Positions 48,807-57,987 of a stretch of 64,000 nucleotides of DNA are shown here, piece after piece. Below the pieces are notes generated by a model. The model searched no databases. It worked only from the letters and a program-made list of their open reading frames with translations, and was not told the origin of the DNA. The stretch comes from Pseudomonas putida NBRC 14164 (GTDB lineage: Bacteria > Pseudomonadota > Gammaproteobacteria > Pseudomonadales > Pseudomonadaceae), in contig NC_021505.1 of NCBI RefSeq assembly GCF_000412675.1, positions 2,288,501-2,352,500 of the forward strand, given 5' to 3'. The position numbers were made by a program, and so were the translations under genes. The stretch's first letter is position 1, and each line of letters opens with the position of its first letter.

Positions 48807-50471
48807 ATGAGCGATACTTTGATCGACATTCAAATGCAGGTGATGTGGAACCGCCTGGTCTCGGTGGTCGAAGAGCAGGCGCTGACCCTGATCCGCACCG
48901 CGTTTTCCACCAGCGTACGTGAAGCCGGCGACCTGTCTGCGGGGGTGTTCGACCGCGCCGGCAACATGCTGGCCCAGGCAGTCACCGGTACCCCGGGCCA
49001 CGTCAATACCATGGCCGAGGCGGTGGTGCACTTCATCAACGACATCGGCGAAGATAACATCTTCGAAGGCGATGTGTACGTGACCAACGACCCGTGGAAG
49101 GGTACCGGCCACCTGCACGACATCACCATCGTTTCGCCGTCGTTCTACAAAGGCAGGCTGATCGGCTACTTCGCCAGTACCGCCCACGTGGTGGACATCG
49201 GTGGCCGCGGTTTTGGCCCCGATGCCCGCGAGGTGTACGAGGAAGGGCTGTTCATTCCGATCATGAAGCTGTTCGAGCGCGGCAAGGTCAACCGCGACCT
49301 GATCAACATCCTGCGCAACAACGTGCGCGAGAACGACCGCGTAGTCGGCGACTTCTATGCGCTGTCGGCGTGCAACGAGACCGGTCACAAACGCCTGCTG
49401 GACATGCTCGAAGAGTTCAAGCTGGATGACCTGGAACACATCGGTGGCTTCATCCTGGAGCACAGCCGCCGCGCTACCCTTGAATGCTTCAAGTCGTTGC
49501 CCCACGGTACCTACACCAACAGCATGACCCTGGATGGCTACGACGTGCCGGTGACCCTGGTGGTGACCCTCACTGTTGGCTCCGACGGCATCAAGAGCGA
49601 TTTCACCGGCACTTCGGGCATGAGCCAGTTCGGCATCAACGTGCCGCTGGGCTACGCCAAGGCCTATGCCTGCTATGGCCTCAAATGCATCGTCGCGCCG
49701 GAAATCCCGAACAACACTGCATCGTTGGCGCCGTTCGAGGTCACTGCGCCGGAAGGCTGCATCCTCAACGCCAAGCACCCGGCGCCGGTGTCGGTGCGGC
49801 ATGTGCTGGGCCATTTCGTGCCCGACCTGGTGCTCGGCGCACTGCACAAGTGCCTGCCCGGCAAAGTGCCGGCCGAGGGCGCCAGTGCCTTGTGGAACCT
49901 GCACCTGAGCGTGCGCCCGCTGGAAAGCAACCCGACTGGCCGGAATGCCGAGATGCTGATGTTCAACAGTGGCGGCATGGGTGCCCGTTCGGCGATGGAT
50001 GGCCTCAGTGCCACGGCGTTCCCCAGCGGCGTGCACACCATGCCGGTGGAAGCCACCGAGCATGCTGGCCCGGTGGTGGTGTGGCGCAAGGAGCTGCGTG
50101 AAGGCTCTGGTGGCGCCGGCCAGTTGCGCGGCGGCCTGGGCCAGGAGATCGAAGTGTCGGCGGCCGAGGGTTACAGCTTCCGCTTCAGTGCCATGTTCGA
50201 CCGTATCCAGTACCCGGCACGCGGCCTGGAGGGTGGCAAAGCGGGCGCCGAAGGTTTTGTCGGCCTGGACGATGGCAGCCTGCTGCGCGGCAAGGGCCAG
50301 CAGTTCGTGCCTGCCGAGCGTCGCCTGGTGCTGCGCCTGCCCGGTGGGGGTGGCTACGGTGACCCGCGCCAGCGCGACCCCAGACAGGTTGAACGCGATG
50401 TGCGTGCGGGCTACATCAGCGCCGAACAGGCACGCAACGACTACGGCTTCGACGCCGCCCAGGAGCGCTAG
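48807..50471 (+). CDS. hyuB: Hydantoinase/oxoprolinase family protein, subunit B
   Basis: A 554-residue HyuB-type subunit. Seen: VMWNRLVSVVEEQALTLIRT, REAGDLSAGVFD, TPGHVNTMAEAVVHF, YVTNDPWKGTGHLHDI and the C-terminal LPGGGGYGDPRQRDP, all typical. It follows hyuA by 23 bases and precedes the aminotransferase by three, so the three form one transcription unit. It holds much of the active site of the AB complex. Confidence 0.9.
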   Translation: MSDTLIDIQMQVMWNRLVSVVEEQALTLIRTAFSTSVREAGDLSAGVFDRAGNMLAQAVTGTPGHVNTMAEAVVHFINDIGEDNIFEGDVYVTNDPWKGTGHLHDITIVSPSFYKGRLIGYFASTAHVVDIGGRGFGPDAREVYEEGLFIPIMKLFERGKVNRDLINILRNNVRENDRVVGDFYALSACNETGHKRLLDMLEEFKLDDLEHIGGFILEHSRRATLECFKSLPHGTYTNSMTLDGYDVPVTLVVTLTVGSDGIKSDFTGTSGMSQFGINVPLGYAKAYACYGLKCIVAPEIPNNTASLAPFEVTAPEGCILNAKHPAPVSVRHVLGHFVPDLVLGALHKCLPGKVPAEGASALWNLHLSVRPLESNPTGRNAEMLMFNSGGMGARSAMDGLSATAFPSGVHTMPVEATEHAGPVVVWRKELREGSGGAGQLRGGLGQEIEVSAAEGYSFRFSAMFDRIQYPARGLEGGKAGAEGFVGLDDGSLLRGKGQQFVPAERRLVLRLPGGGGYGDPRQRDPRQVERDVRAGYISAEQARNDYGFDAAQER

Positions 50472-50474
50472 AAA

Positions 50475-51677
50475 ATGGACGTGCAAAGCAGCCGCGTGCG
50501 TGCGGTAAAAAGCTCGCCAAGCATGGCGGTGTCGGTACTGGCCAAGCAGATGCTGGCCCAGGGCGAACCGGTCATCAACCTGGCCCTTGGCGAGCCAGAC
50601 TACAACGTGCCGGCTCACGTGATCGAGGCCGCGTACCAGGCAATGCGCGCGGGCAACAACCACTACACCGGGCCCAATGGCCTTGAAGTGTTGCGCCAGG
50701 CCATCGTCGACAAGTTTGCCCGGGAAAACGATCTGGTCTATGGCCTGGACGAAATCTGCGTGGGCAATGGTGCCAAGCAACTGTTGTTCAATGCCTTCCT
50801 CGCTACGCTCGAGCCGGGTGACGAGGTAATCACCCCGGCGCCGTACTGGGTGTCTTATACCGACATGGCCCTGCTCAATGGTGGCGTGCCAAAGGTCATC
50901 CCGTGCAGCGCGCAGCAGGGCTTCAAGCTCAAGCCCGAACAGCTGGAAGCTGCCATCACCCCACGCACCCGTTGGGTGATGCTCAACTCGCCGAACAACC
51001 CGAGCGGTGCGATTTTCACCCGGGAAGAGTTTGCTGCGTTGGGGACGGTGCTGGAGCGGCACCCGAACGTGCTGATCATCTCTGACGAGATCTACGAGCA
51101 CATCGTGCTGGGCGATCAGCCGTTCGTGTCCTTCGTCACGGCTTGCCCGCAGTTGCGTGAGCGCACCTTGCTGATCAACGGTGTGTCCAAGGCCTATGCC
51201 ATGACCGGCTACCGGCTTGGCTACGCCGCCGGTCCAAAAGACCTGGTGGTGGCGATGAACAAGACCCAATCGCAGACCACCACCTGCCCGTCGAGCATTT
51301 CGCAGCTGGCGGCCGTGGCGGCGCTGAATGGGCCGCAGGACTTCGTGCGCGAAGCCAACCGCGAGTACCAGGCGCGTGGCGCGCTGGTGGTACAGGGGTT
51401 GGCGCAGATCCCGGGCCTGCAATTGCAGATGCCACAGGGCGCGTTTTATGCCTTCCCTGAGGTCAGTGCCTTCATTGGCAAGCGCACCCCCGATGGCCAG
51501 GTCATTGGTAACGATGCCGACCTTTCGGCCTACCTGCTGCGGGTTGGCAAGGTCGCGACCGTGCCGGGTTCGGCGTTTGGCCTTGAGCCCTACCTTCGTC
51601 TGTCGTTCGCCACTTCGCGGCAGGAACTGGAACAAGCCCTGGGGCAGCTGCGCGATGCGTTCGCGGCGCTGTCCTGA
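50475..51677 (+). CDS. Class I/II pyridoxal-phosphate aminotransferase
   Basis: A 400-residue aspartate-aminotransferase-fold enzyme. LGEPDYNVP, NNHYTGPNGLEVLR, LNSPNNPSGAIF, the PLP Asp in IISDEIYEH and Lys in NGVSKAYAMTGYRLGY are present. It should turn an amino acid into a 2-oxoacid. Placed after hyuAB and before a ThDP enzyme, it recalls the arginine transaminase pathway in logic (amino acid, 2-oxoacid, aldehyde, acid). Substrate inferred, not known. Confidence 0.9.
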   Translation: MDVQSSRVRAVKSSPSMAVSVLAKQMLAQGEPVINLALGEPDYNVPAHVIEAAYQAMRAGNNHYTGPNGLEVLRQAIVDKFARENDLVYGLDEICVGNGAKQLLFNAFLATLEPGDEVITPAPYWVSYTDMALLNGGVPKVIPCSAQQGFKLKPEQLEAAITPRTRWVMLNSPNNPSGAIFTREEFAALGTVLERHPNVLIISDEIYEHIVLGDQPFVSFVTACPQLRERTLLINGVSKAYAMTGYRLGYAAGPKDLVVAMNKTQSQTTTCPSSISQLAAVAALNGPQDFVREANREYQARGALVVQGLAQIPGLQLQMPQGAFYAFPEVSAFIGKRTPDGQVIGNDADLSAYLLRVGKVATVPGSAFGLEPYLRLSFATSRQELEQALGQLRDAFAALS

Positions 51678-51702
51678 CCCCACCAAGCATTCGAGGTAAG
51701 AC

Positions 51703-52515
51703 ATGAGCAAGCCTTTCAAACGACTGCTGATCACTGGCGCCGCCGGACGCCTTGGCAGCGTGCTGCGCAAGCACCTGGCCGCCTTCGCCGACGAGCTGCG
51801 CCTGACCGACATCGCCGAGATGGGCCACGCTGCGCCCCATGAACAGTTGGTGCGTTGCGACCTGGCCAATTTCAACGATGTGCTGCCGCTGACTGAAGGT
51901 GTCGACGCCATCGTGCATGCGGGTGGCGTACCCGTGGAGGACACCTTCGACAAGATCCTCAACGGCAATATCGTTGGCACCTACAACATCTACGAAGCGG
52001 CACGGCGCAATGGCGTCAAGCGTGTGGTGTACACCAGCTCCAACCACGCCATCGGTTTCTACGACCGCACCGAAACCATCGACGCAACCGCCGCGCACCG
52101 CCCCGACAGCCTGTATGGCGTCAGCAAGTGCTTCGCCGAGGACTTGGGCCGCTACTACTGGGACAAGTTCGCCATCGAGTCGGTCAACCTGCGCATCGGC
52201 TCGTCGTTCCCCGAGCCACTGGACCGGCGGATGCTCGCTACCTGGCTGTCGTTCGACGACTTCGCCCAGCTCACCGAGCGCTCGCTGCTGGCGCCGCGGG
52301 TCGGGCACATGATCATCTACGGCATGTCGGCCAACCGCGAAAGCCTGTGGGACAACCGCCTGGCTTCGTCCATCGGTTACGTGCCCAAGGACAGCGCCGA
52401 CGACTACCGTGACAAGGTGCTGGCCGAGCACCCGCCACTGGATCCGAACGAACCGGCCGCGCGCTACCACGGGGGCAACTTCGCCGGCGCCGGGCACTTC
52501 GAAGACCCAAAATAA
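51703..52515 (+). CDS. Uronate dehydrogenase-like NAD-dependent epimerase/dehydratase family protein
   Basis: A 270-residue extended SDR very close in motif order to bacterial uronate dehydrogenase (Udh): LLITGAAGRLGSVLR, DAIVHAGGV, YTSSNHAIGFY, YGVSKCFAEDL and LRIGSSFPEP. Udh oxidises the hemiacetal of hexuronic acids to a lactone. It need not act on a uronate here, but its presence suggests a sugar or polyol moiety in the substrate. It lies 25 bases after the aminotransferase gene. Confidence 0.85.
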   Translation: MSKPFKRLLITGAAGRLGSVLRKHLAAFADELRLTDIAEMGHAAPHEQLVRCDLANFNDVLPLTEGVDAIVHAGGVPVEDTFDKILNGNIVGTYNIYEAARRNGVKRVVYTSSNHAIGFYDRTETIDATAAHRPDSLYGVSKCFAEDLGRYYWDKFAIESVNLRIGSSFPEPLDRRMLATWLSFDDFAQLTERSLLAPRVGHMIIYGMSANRESLWDNRLASSIGYVPKDSADDYRDKVLAEHPPLDPNEPAARYHGGNFAGAGHFEDPK

Positions 52516-52548
52516 TCGCCTCGTCTGCCACAGGGACAGCGCGGCCCA

Positions 52549-52590
52549 TTGTGGGAGCGGGTTTACCCGCGAAGAGGCCGGTGCGGGCAA
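52549..52590. repeat. Single REP unit
   Basis: One complete CGGGTTTACCCGCGAAGAGGCC-type unit lies inside the island between the Udh-like and FAD oxidase genes; no inverted partner is present. Confidence 0.7.
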
Positions 52591-52617
52591 AAGAAGCCCG
52601 CGTGGCGAGTGTGAATC

Positions 52618-52630
52618 TTGTATATCACAA
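52618..52630. promoter_or_regulatory. Palindrome upstream of the FAD oxidase gene
   Basis: A TTGT-N5-ACAA palindrome, nested in a wider TGTGA-N10-TCACA repeat (52610-52629), lies 21 bases before ATG 52652. It may be an operator for an internal promoter. No regulator can be named. Confidence 0.3.
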
Positions 52631-52651
52631 CATCAGGAGAGAGCTAACTCC

Positions 52652-53848
52652 ATGGCTTCCACCGCTAAACAACAGAATTACGATGTGGTGATCGTCGGTG
52701 GCGCGGTCAACGGCAGCGCCACCGCCTACTTCCTGGCCAACAACCCGGACTTCAACGGTTCGGTACTGGTCATCGAGCGTGACTGGACCTACAACAAGTC
52801 GGCCACCGCGCTATCGAGCAGCTCGATCCGCCAGCAGTTCTCCAACCCGATCAACATCGAAATTTCCAGATTCGGTGCCGAGTTCGTGCGCAGCTTCCCC
52901 GAAGTGATGGAGGTGGATGGCGATCGCCCGGACCTGGCCTTCCACGAGAACGGCTACCTGTTTCTGGGTGATGACAAAGGCTACGAAGTGCTGCGCCGCC
53001 TGCACGATACCCAGGTATCCCACGGCGCCGACGTGCACTTGCTCGACCCCGAGCAGCTGCAGCGCAAATTCCCCTGGGTGAACATCGACAGCCTCGCCGG
53101 TGCCAGCTACGGGCGTAGCGGCGAAGGCTGGTTCGACAGCCTGGGCATGCTCAACGGCTTCCGCCGCAAGGCGCGCTCGATGGGCATCGAGTACATCGAG
53201 AACGAAGTGGTGAGTGTCCAGCGTGAAGGCGACCGGATTACCGGCGTGCAACTGGCCAGCGGAGAGCGCATCGGCTGCGGCCTGCTGGTCAACTGTGCCG
53301 GTACCCGCGGTACCAAGGTGGCGCGCATGGCCGGCCTGGGTATCCCGGTCGAGCCGCGCCGCCGCTCGCTGTTCGTGTTCGATTGCCGTACCCCGCTGGA
53401 AGGCACCGTGCCCCTGACCATCGACCCGACCGGGGTGTTCTTCCGCCCCGAAGGCAAGTTCTACCTGGGCGGTACCTACCCGAAAAACGACCCGGAAGTG
53501 GACTTCGAAGATTTCGACGTGCTGCACGAGGAGTTCGACGAAGAGGTGTGGCCGATCCTCGCTGAGCGGGTGCCGGCGTTCGAAGGCATCAAGGTGGTCA
53601 ACTTCTGGGCCGGGCACTACGACTTCTGCGTGCTGGACCACAACGCCATCGTCGGCCCGCATAACGAGGTTAACAACTTCCTGTTCTGCAATGGCTTCAG
53701 CGGGCATGGGCTGCAGCAGGCACCGGCCATTGGTCGCGGGCTGTCCGAATTGATCACCTATGGCGGCTACCGGTCGCTCGACCTGGGCGCGCTGAGTTAC
53801 CAGCGGGTGATCGACAACAAGCCGTTCCTGGAAGATTCGGTCATCTGA
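52652..53848 (+). CDS. FAD-dependent amino acid oxidase (DAO family)
   Basis: A 398-residue flavoprotein. FAD motif DVVIVGGAVNGSATAYFL, then SSSSIRQQFSNPINIEIS and the C-terminal NGFSGHGLQQAPAIGRG, which resemble the sarcosine/dimethylglycine oxidase and FOXRED1-like branch. It probably oxidises a secondary amine or N-substituted amino acid. It follows a single REP unit and a palindrome, so it may have its own promoter; the ThDP enzyme gene follows after 25 bases. Confidence 0.87.
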   Translation: MASTAKQQNYDVVIVGGAVNGSATAYFLANNPDFNGSVLVIERDWTYNKSATALSSSSIRQQFSNPINIEISRFGAEFVRSFPEVMEVDGDRPDLAFHENGYLFLGDDKGYEVLRRLHDTQVSHGADVHLLDPEQLQRKFPWVNIDSLAGASYGRSGEGWFDSLGMLNGFRRKARSMGIEYIENEVVSVQREGDRITGVQLASGERIGCGLLVNCAGTRGTKVARMAGLGIPVEPRRRSLFVFDCRTPLEGTVPLTIDPTGVFFRPEGKFYLGGTYPKNDPEVDFEDFDVLHEEFDEEVWPILAERVPAFEGIKVVNFWAGHYDFCVLDHNAIVGPHNEVNNFLFCNGFSGHGLQQAPAIGRGLSELITYGGYRSLDLGALSYQRVIDNKPFLEDSVI

Positions 53849-53866
53849 CCGCAGCGCATTAGGGAG

Positions 53867-53874
53867 AACAACAA
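53867..53874 (+). promoter_or_regulatory. Hfq/Crc motif at the ThDP enzyme start
   Basis: AACAACAA, matching AANAANAA, lies between the GGGAG ribosome site and the ATG of the ThDP enzyme gene and includes the A of the start codon. It suggests translational catabolite repression. Confidence 0.5.
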
Positions 53875-55559
53875 TGAGCAACTCCGAAGTGAAGCGCAGT
53901 GGCGGCCAGGTACTGGTCGATGCCCTGCGGGTGAATGGTGTCGAGCGTGCGTTCTGCGTGCCAGGTGAAAGCTACCTGGCAGTGCTCGATGCGCTACACG
54001 ATGTGCAGGATGAGATCGACCTGATCGTCTGCCGCCAGGAGGGCGGTGCTGCTTACATGGCCGAAGCCTACGGCAAGCTGACCGGCCAGCCAGGCATTTG
54101 CTTCGTCACCCGCGGCCCAGGCGCCACCAACGCCTCGGTGGGCGTGCACACCGCGTTCCAGGACTCCACGCCGATGCTGCTGTTCATCGGCCAGGTGGCC
54201 CGTGACCAGATCGAACGCGAAGCCTTCCAGGAAGTGGACTACCGGCGCATGTTCGGCCAGATGGCCAAGTGGGTGGTGCAGATCGACGATGCCGCGCGCA
54301 TTCCCGAACTGGTCAACCAGGCTTTCCAGCGCGCCATCAGTGGCCGCCCTGGTCCGGTGGTAATCGCGCTGCCAGAAGACATGCTCACCGACCTGGTGCA
54401 GGTCGCCGATGCGCGCCCGGCCCAGCGTGTCGAGGCTGCTCCGGCGCCCCAGGCACTGGGCGAATTGCAGGCGCTGTTGGCCAAGGCCCAGCGGCCACTG
54501 GTGATTGCCGGTGGCGGTGGCTGGAACGACCAGGCGGTGGCCGACCTGAAGCGCTTCGTGCAGGCGCAGAACCTGCCACTGGCGGCGTCGTTCCGCTGCC
54601 AGGACCTGTTCGACAACACCGACCCGCACTATGCCGGTGACCTGGGCCTGGCTGCCGGCCCGGTGTTGGTCGATGCGGTAAAGCAGTCTGACCTGTTGAT
54701 TGTGGTGGGTGCCCGCCTGGGTGAGATGACCACGGGCGGATATGCGCTGGTCGACATTCCAACGCCAAAGCAGGCGCTGGTGCATGTACATGCCAGCGCG
54801 GAGGAGATCGGCCGCGTTTACCAGCCGACCCTGGGCATCAATGCCGGCCCCGGCAGCTTCCTGGCCCAGGCCGCTGCCTTGCAGGCGGTGCGCCCGGCGG
54901 CATTCGCCGACTGGGTCGCCAGCCTGAACAGCGGCTACCGCGGCAACTTCGAAACACCGCGCTCGCCGGGTGATGTGCAGATGAGCGAAGTGATCGCCTG
55001 GCTGAACAAGACCCTGCCGGCCGACAGCATCCTAACCTGTGGTGCCGGCAACTACACCGGCTGGGTGCACCGTGGCTACCAGCACCGCGTATTCCGCACG
55101 CTGCTCGGGCCTACCAACGGCTCGATGGGCTACGGCGTGCCGGCGGCAGTGGCGGCCAAGCTGACCTACCCGCAGCGCACGGTGGTGGCGTTTGCCGGTG
55201 ACGGTTGTTTCCTGATGAATGGCCAGGAACTGGCCACTGCGGCGCACTACGACGCACGGGTGATCACCGTGGTGGTCAACAACGGCATGTATGGCACCAT
55301 CCGCATGCACCAGGAGCGCACCTATCCTGGGCGGGTGTCCGGCACCGAACTGCACAACCCGGACTTCGCCGCCCTGGCGCGCGCCTATGGGCTGCACGGT
55401 GAAACCGTTACCCGTACCGAGGACTTCGCTGCCGCTTTCGAGCGTTGCCAAGTGTCCGGCAAGCCGGCGCTGATCGAAGTGCAGGTCGACCCCGAAGCCC
55501 TGACCCCGCGCATGACCCTCAGCCAGATTCGCGACAAGGCCCTGCAAGCCAAGCGCTGA
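53874..55559 (+). CDS. Thiamine-diphosphate-dependent enzyme (acetolactate synthase/2-oxoacid decarboxylase-like)
   Basis: A 561-residue ThDP enzyme. The N-terminal PYR domain has the catalytic Glu in CRQEGGAAYMAEAYG; a middle domain follows; the C-terminal PP domain has AGDGCFLMNGQELATA with the GDG-N(25-30)-NN ThDP motif ending VVNNGMYG. It could be a 2-oxoacid decarboxylase, carboligase or synthase. Between an aminotransferase/oxidase and an aldehyde dehydrogenase, decarboxylation of a 2-oxoacid to an aldehyde is the most coherent role (inference). A terminator follows at 55568. Confidence 0.87.
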   Translation: MSNSEVKRSGGQVLVDALRVNGVERAFCVPGESYLAVLDALHDVQDEIDLIVCRQEGGAAYMAEAYGKLTGQPGICFVTRGPGATNASVGVHTAFQDSTPMLLFIGQVARDQIEREAFQEVDYRRMFGQMAKWVVQIDDAARIPELVNQAFQRAISGRPGPVVIALPEDMLTDLVQVADARPAQRVEAAPAPQALGELQALLAKAQRPLVIAGGGGWNDQAVADLKRFVQAQNLPLAASFRCQDLFDNTDPHYAGDLGLAAGPVLVDAVKQSDLLIVVGARLGEMTTGGYALVDIPTPKQALVHVHASAEEIGRVYQPTLGINAGPGSFLAQAAALQAVRPAAFADWVASLNSGYRGNFETPRSPGDVQMSEVIAWLNKTLPADSILTCGAGNYTGWVHRGYQHRVFRTLLGPTNGSMGYGVPAAVAAKLTYPQRTVVAFAGDGCFLMNGQELATAAHYDARVITVVVNNGMYGTIRMHQERTYPGRVSGTELHNPDFAALARAYGLHGETVTRTEDFAAAFERCQVSGKPALIEVQVDPEALTPRMTLSQIRDKALQAKR

Positions 55560-55567
55560 TTCACCTC

Positions 55568-55596
55568 AGGTGGGGGCGGTCCGGCCCCACCTTTTT
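55568..55596 (+). terminator. Rho-independent terminator inside the island
   Basis: A perfect 8-bp stem (55568-55575 with 55585-55592) and a 9-base loop are followed by a T-run (55592-55596). It lies between the ThDP enzyme stop and the aldehyde dehydrogenase start, genes read in the same direction, so it should reduce downstream expression. Confidence 0.8.
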
Positions 55597-55620
55597 CATT
55601 ATTCGAACGAGCCAATCGAC

Positions 55621-57069
55621 ATGAAACTTGCCGATCGTGATCTGCTGCGTGAAGTTTGCTATATCGATGGAAAATGGCTGGCGGCTGACAGCGGCCAGCG
55701 CATTGCCGTGACCAACCCGGCCACCGGCCAAGTGCTGGGCCATGTGCCGCGGATGGGGGCAGAAGAAACCCGCCGTGCCATCGCGGCTGCCGAGTGCGCC
55801 TTGCCAGCGTGGCGGGCGCTGACTGCCAAGGAGCGTGCCGCCCGGCTGCAGGCCTGGTTCCGTGAAATCCTCGCTCATCAGGAAGACCTGGCGCGCATCA
55901 TGACCGCCGAGCAGGGCAAGCCGCTGGCCGAATCCCGTGGCGAGATTGCCTTTGCCGCCGCTTATGTAGAGTTCTATGCCGAGGAAGGCAAACGCATCTA
56001 TGGCGATGTGATTCCTTCGCCGAACGCTGATCGGCGCTTGATCGTGACCAAGGAGCCGATTGGTGTGTGTGCGGCGATTACACCTTGGAACTTCCCGGCG
56101 GCGATGATCACCCGCAAGGCGGCGCCGGCTTTGGCGGCGGGCTGCACGTTGGTGCTCAAGCCCGCTTCGCAAACCCCGTTCAGCGCGCTGGCACTGTGCG
56201 TGCTGGCTGAGCGTGCCGGTATCCCGGTGGGTGTGCTCAGCGTGGTGACGGGCGATTCGGCGGCCATTGGCGGCGAGCTGACGGCCAGCCCGGTGGTGCG
56301 CAAGTTGTCGTTCACCGGCTCGACCCCCATCGGCATCCAGTTGCTGCAGCAGTCGGCGGCAACGGTGAAGAAGGTGACCATGGAGCTGGGCGGCAACGCC
56401 CCGTTCATCGTGTTCGACGATGCCGACCTGGAAAAGGCGGTGGAAGGCGCGCTGATCGCCAAGTTCCGCAACAGCGGGCAGACCTGCGTGTGCGCCAACC
56501 GCTTCTATATCCAGGACGGCATCTACGAGCGCTTCGTGGCGCGCTTTGCCGAGCGCGTGGGTGAGCTGGTCGTCGGGCGGGGCGATGCACCAGGTACACA
56601 GGTCGGGCCGATGATCGACGGGCGTGCGGCCAGTGGTGTCGAACGGCTGGTCGGCGAGGCTGTGGAGGCCGGTGCGCGGGTGGTGACGGGAGGGCGTCGG
56701 CACGCGATGGGCGAGGCCTTCTTCGAGCCGACCTTGCTGGCGGATGTGGCGCCGGACATGCGCGTGGCGCGCGAGGAAATTTTCGGGCCGGTGGCGCCGA
56801 TCTTCCGCTTCGGCAGTGAGGAGGAGGTGATTGCCCAGGCCAACGACACCGAGTTCGGCCTGGCCTGCTACCTCTATGCCCGGGATGTCGGGCGCATCTG
56901 GCGGGTGACGGAAGCGCTGGAGTACGGCATGGTCGGGGTCAACGTCGGCGTGGTGGCGACCGAAGTGGCGCCGTTTGGTGGGGTGAAGGCCTCGGGGTTG
57001 GGCAGGGAAGGGTCACGCTACGGGATCGAGGATTACCTGGAGCTCAAGTATGTGTGCCTTGGGCTATAA
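55621..57069 (+). CDS. Succinate-semialdehyde dehydrogenase-like aldehyde dehydrogenase
   Basis: A 482-residue NAD(P)-dependent dehydrogenase of the GabD type. ITPWNFPAAMITRKAAPAL, FTGSTPIGIQLL, Glu in MELGGNAPF and Cys in GQTCVCANR are present; the C-terminal PFGGVKASGLGREGSRYGIE is typical. It probably oxidises the aldehyde made by the ThDP enzyme. It follows a terminator, so expression depends on read-through or an unseen promoter. Confidence 0.9.
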   Translation: MKLADRDLLREVCYIDGKWLAADSGQRIAVTNPATGQVLGHVPRMGAEETRRAIAAAECALPAWRALTAKERAARLQAWFREILAHQEDLARIMTAEQGKPLAESRGEIAFAAAYVEFYAEEGKRIYGDVIPSPNADRRLIVTKEPIGVCAAITPWNFPAAMITRKAAPALAAGCTLVLKPASQTPFSALALCVLAERAGIPVGVLSVVTGDSAAIGGELTASPVVRKLSFTGSTPIGIQLLQQSAATVKKVTMELGGNAPFIVFDDADLEKAVEGALIAKFRNSGQTCVCANRFYIQDGIYERFVARFAERVGELVVGRGDAPGTQVGPMIDGRAASGVERLVGEAVEAGARVVTGGRRHAMGEAFFEPTLLADVAPDMRVAREEIFGPVAPIFRFGSEEEVIAQANDTEFGLACYLYARDVGRIWRVTEALEYGMVGVNVGVVATEVAPFGGVKASGLGREGSRYGIEDYLELKYVCLGL

Positions 57070-57090
57070 GGCATTCCTGAGCCCCTGAGG

Positions 57091-57254
57091 TTGCCTGTAC
57101 CGGCCTCTTCGCGGGCAAACCCGCTCCCACAGGCACTGCACAGGTCTCAAGATCTGCATGGCACCTGTGGAAATTTCCCACAGGTACGGCGCATGATTTG
57201 AAGGCCGTGCGGTCAATGTGGGAGCGGGTTTGCCCGCGAAGAGGCCGACACAGG
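57091..57254. repeat. REP pair with an inserted palindrome
   Basis: Two inverted REP units flank a longer spacer than usual, which contains a small perfect palindrome (CCTGTGGAAATTTCCCACAGG, 21 bases, about 57163-57184). They lie between the convergent aldehyde dehydrogenase and GntR genes. Confidence 0.8.
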
Positions 57255-57261
57255 GTTACGA

Positions 57262-57987
57262 TCAGGCCTTGCTGTCGAGCAGCCGCTGGTAGCGCGACAG
57301 GCTTTCTTCCAGGTGCTTGCGCAGCGCCGTACGTGCGCTGGCCACATCGCCCATGCTGATCGCTGACAGGATTGCCCCGTGCTCGCGGGCAATTTTCTTG
57401 ATGTGTGCCTGGCGGTTCTTGCCGGTTACTTGGCCATGTTTGAGGTTCAGGTCAAGGATGATGTCCGGCCCCAGCGCTTCCAGCAATTGCGTGAAATGCG
57501 GGTTGTTGGTGGCACGTGCAATCGCCAGGTGGAATTCGAAGTCGGCCTTGGCTTCCTCTTCCTGCGTGGCACCGTCCAGCGAGTTGAAGCGGTCGAACGC
57601 CTCGGTGATCGCCGCCATGCTGGCCGGGCTGCGGCGCTCGGCGGCGCGGGCCACCGATTCCGCCTCGATCCCCAGGCGCAATTCAAGGATCTGCGCCGCA
57701 GCGCGTACGTCATCGACAACGCTGTCGATGGCAAAGCCGATGCGTTTCACATCCTGCTCGACCACGAATACGCCCACACCTTGACGGGCAATCAGGCGAC
57801 CGCCCAGGCGCAGCGAGGCCACCGCTTCGCGGATGACCGGGCGGCTGACGTTGAACTCTTTGCACAGCGCCTGTTCGGACGGCAGCTTGTCGCCCGGGCC
57901 GTAGGTGCCATTGTCGATCCGGCTGGAAAGCTCCTGGATCACGATTTCCGCCAGATTGGCGCGACGCGTGCCTAACGACGCATTCAT
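57262..57987 (-). CDS. FadR-type GntR/FCD regulator
   Basis: A 241-residue regulator. N-terminal winged helix (about 10-75: LPSEQALCKEFNVSRPVIRE, ARQGVGVFV) and C-terminal FCD domain (ILELRLGIEAESVARAAERR, DFEFHLAIARATNNPHF). It is divergent from the ABC importer genes across 330 bases that hold an ATGTT-N4-AACAT dyad, so it probably represses import, itself, and perhaps the whole island until an inducer binds. Confidence 0.9.
   Translation of the reverse strand: MNASLGTRRANLAEIVIQELSSRIDNGTYGPGDKLPSEQALCKEFNVSRPVIREAVASLRLGGRLIARQGVGVFVVEQDVKRIGFAIDSVVDDVRAAAQILELRLGIEAESVARAAERRSPASMAAITEAFDRFNSLDGATQEEEAKADFEFHLAIARATNNPHFTQLLEALGPDIILDLNLKHGQVTGKNRQAHIKKIAREHGAILSAISMGDVASARTALRKHLEESLSRYQRLLDSKA

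Noticed and set aside
48780..51980. A 1066-codon open frame on the minus strand opposite hyuB and the aminotransferase gene
   Set aside because: Both plus-strand genes have full family motifs. The antisense frame is a product of high GC at third codon positions, has no ribosome site and no recognisable domain.
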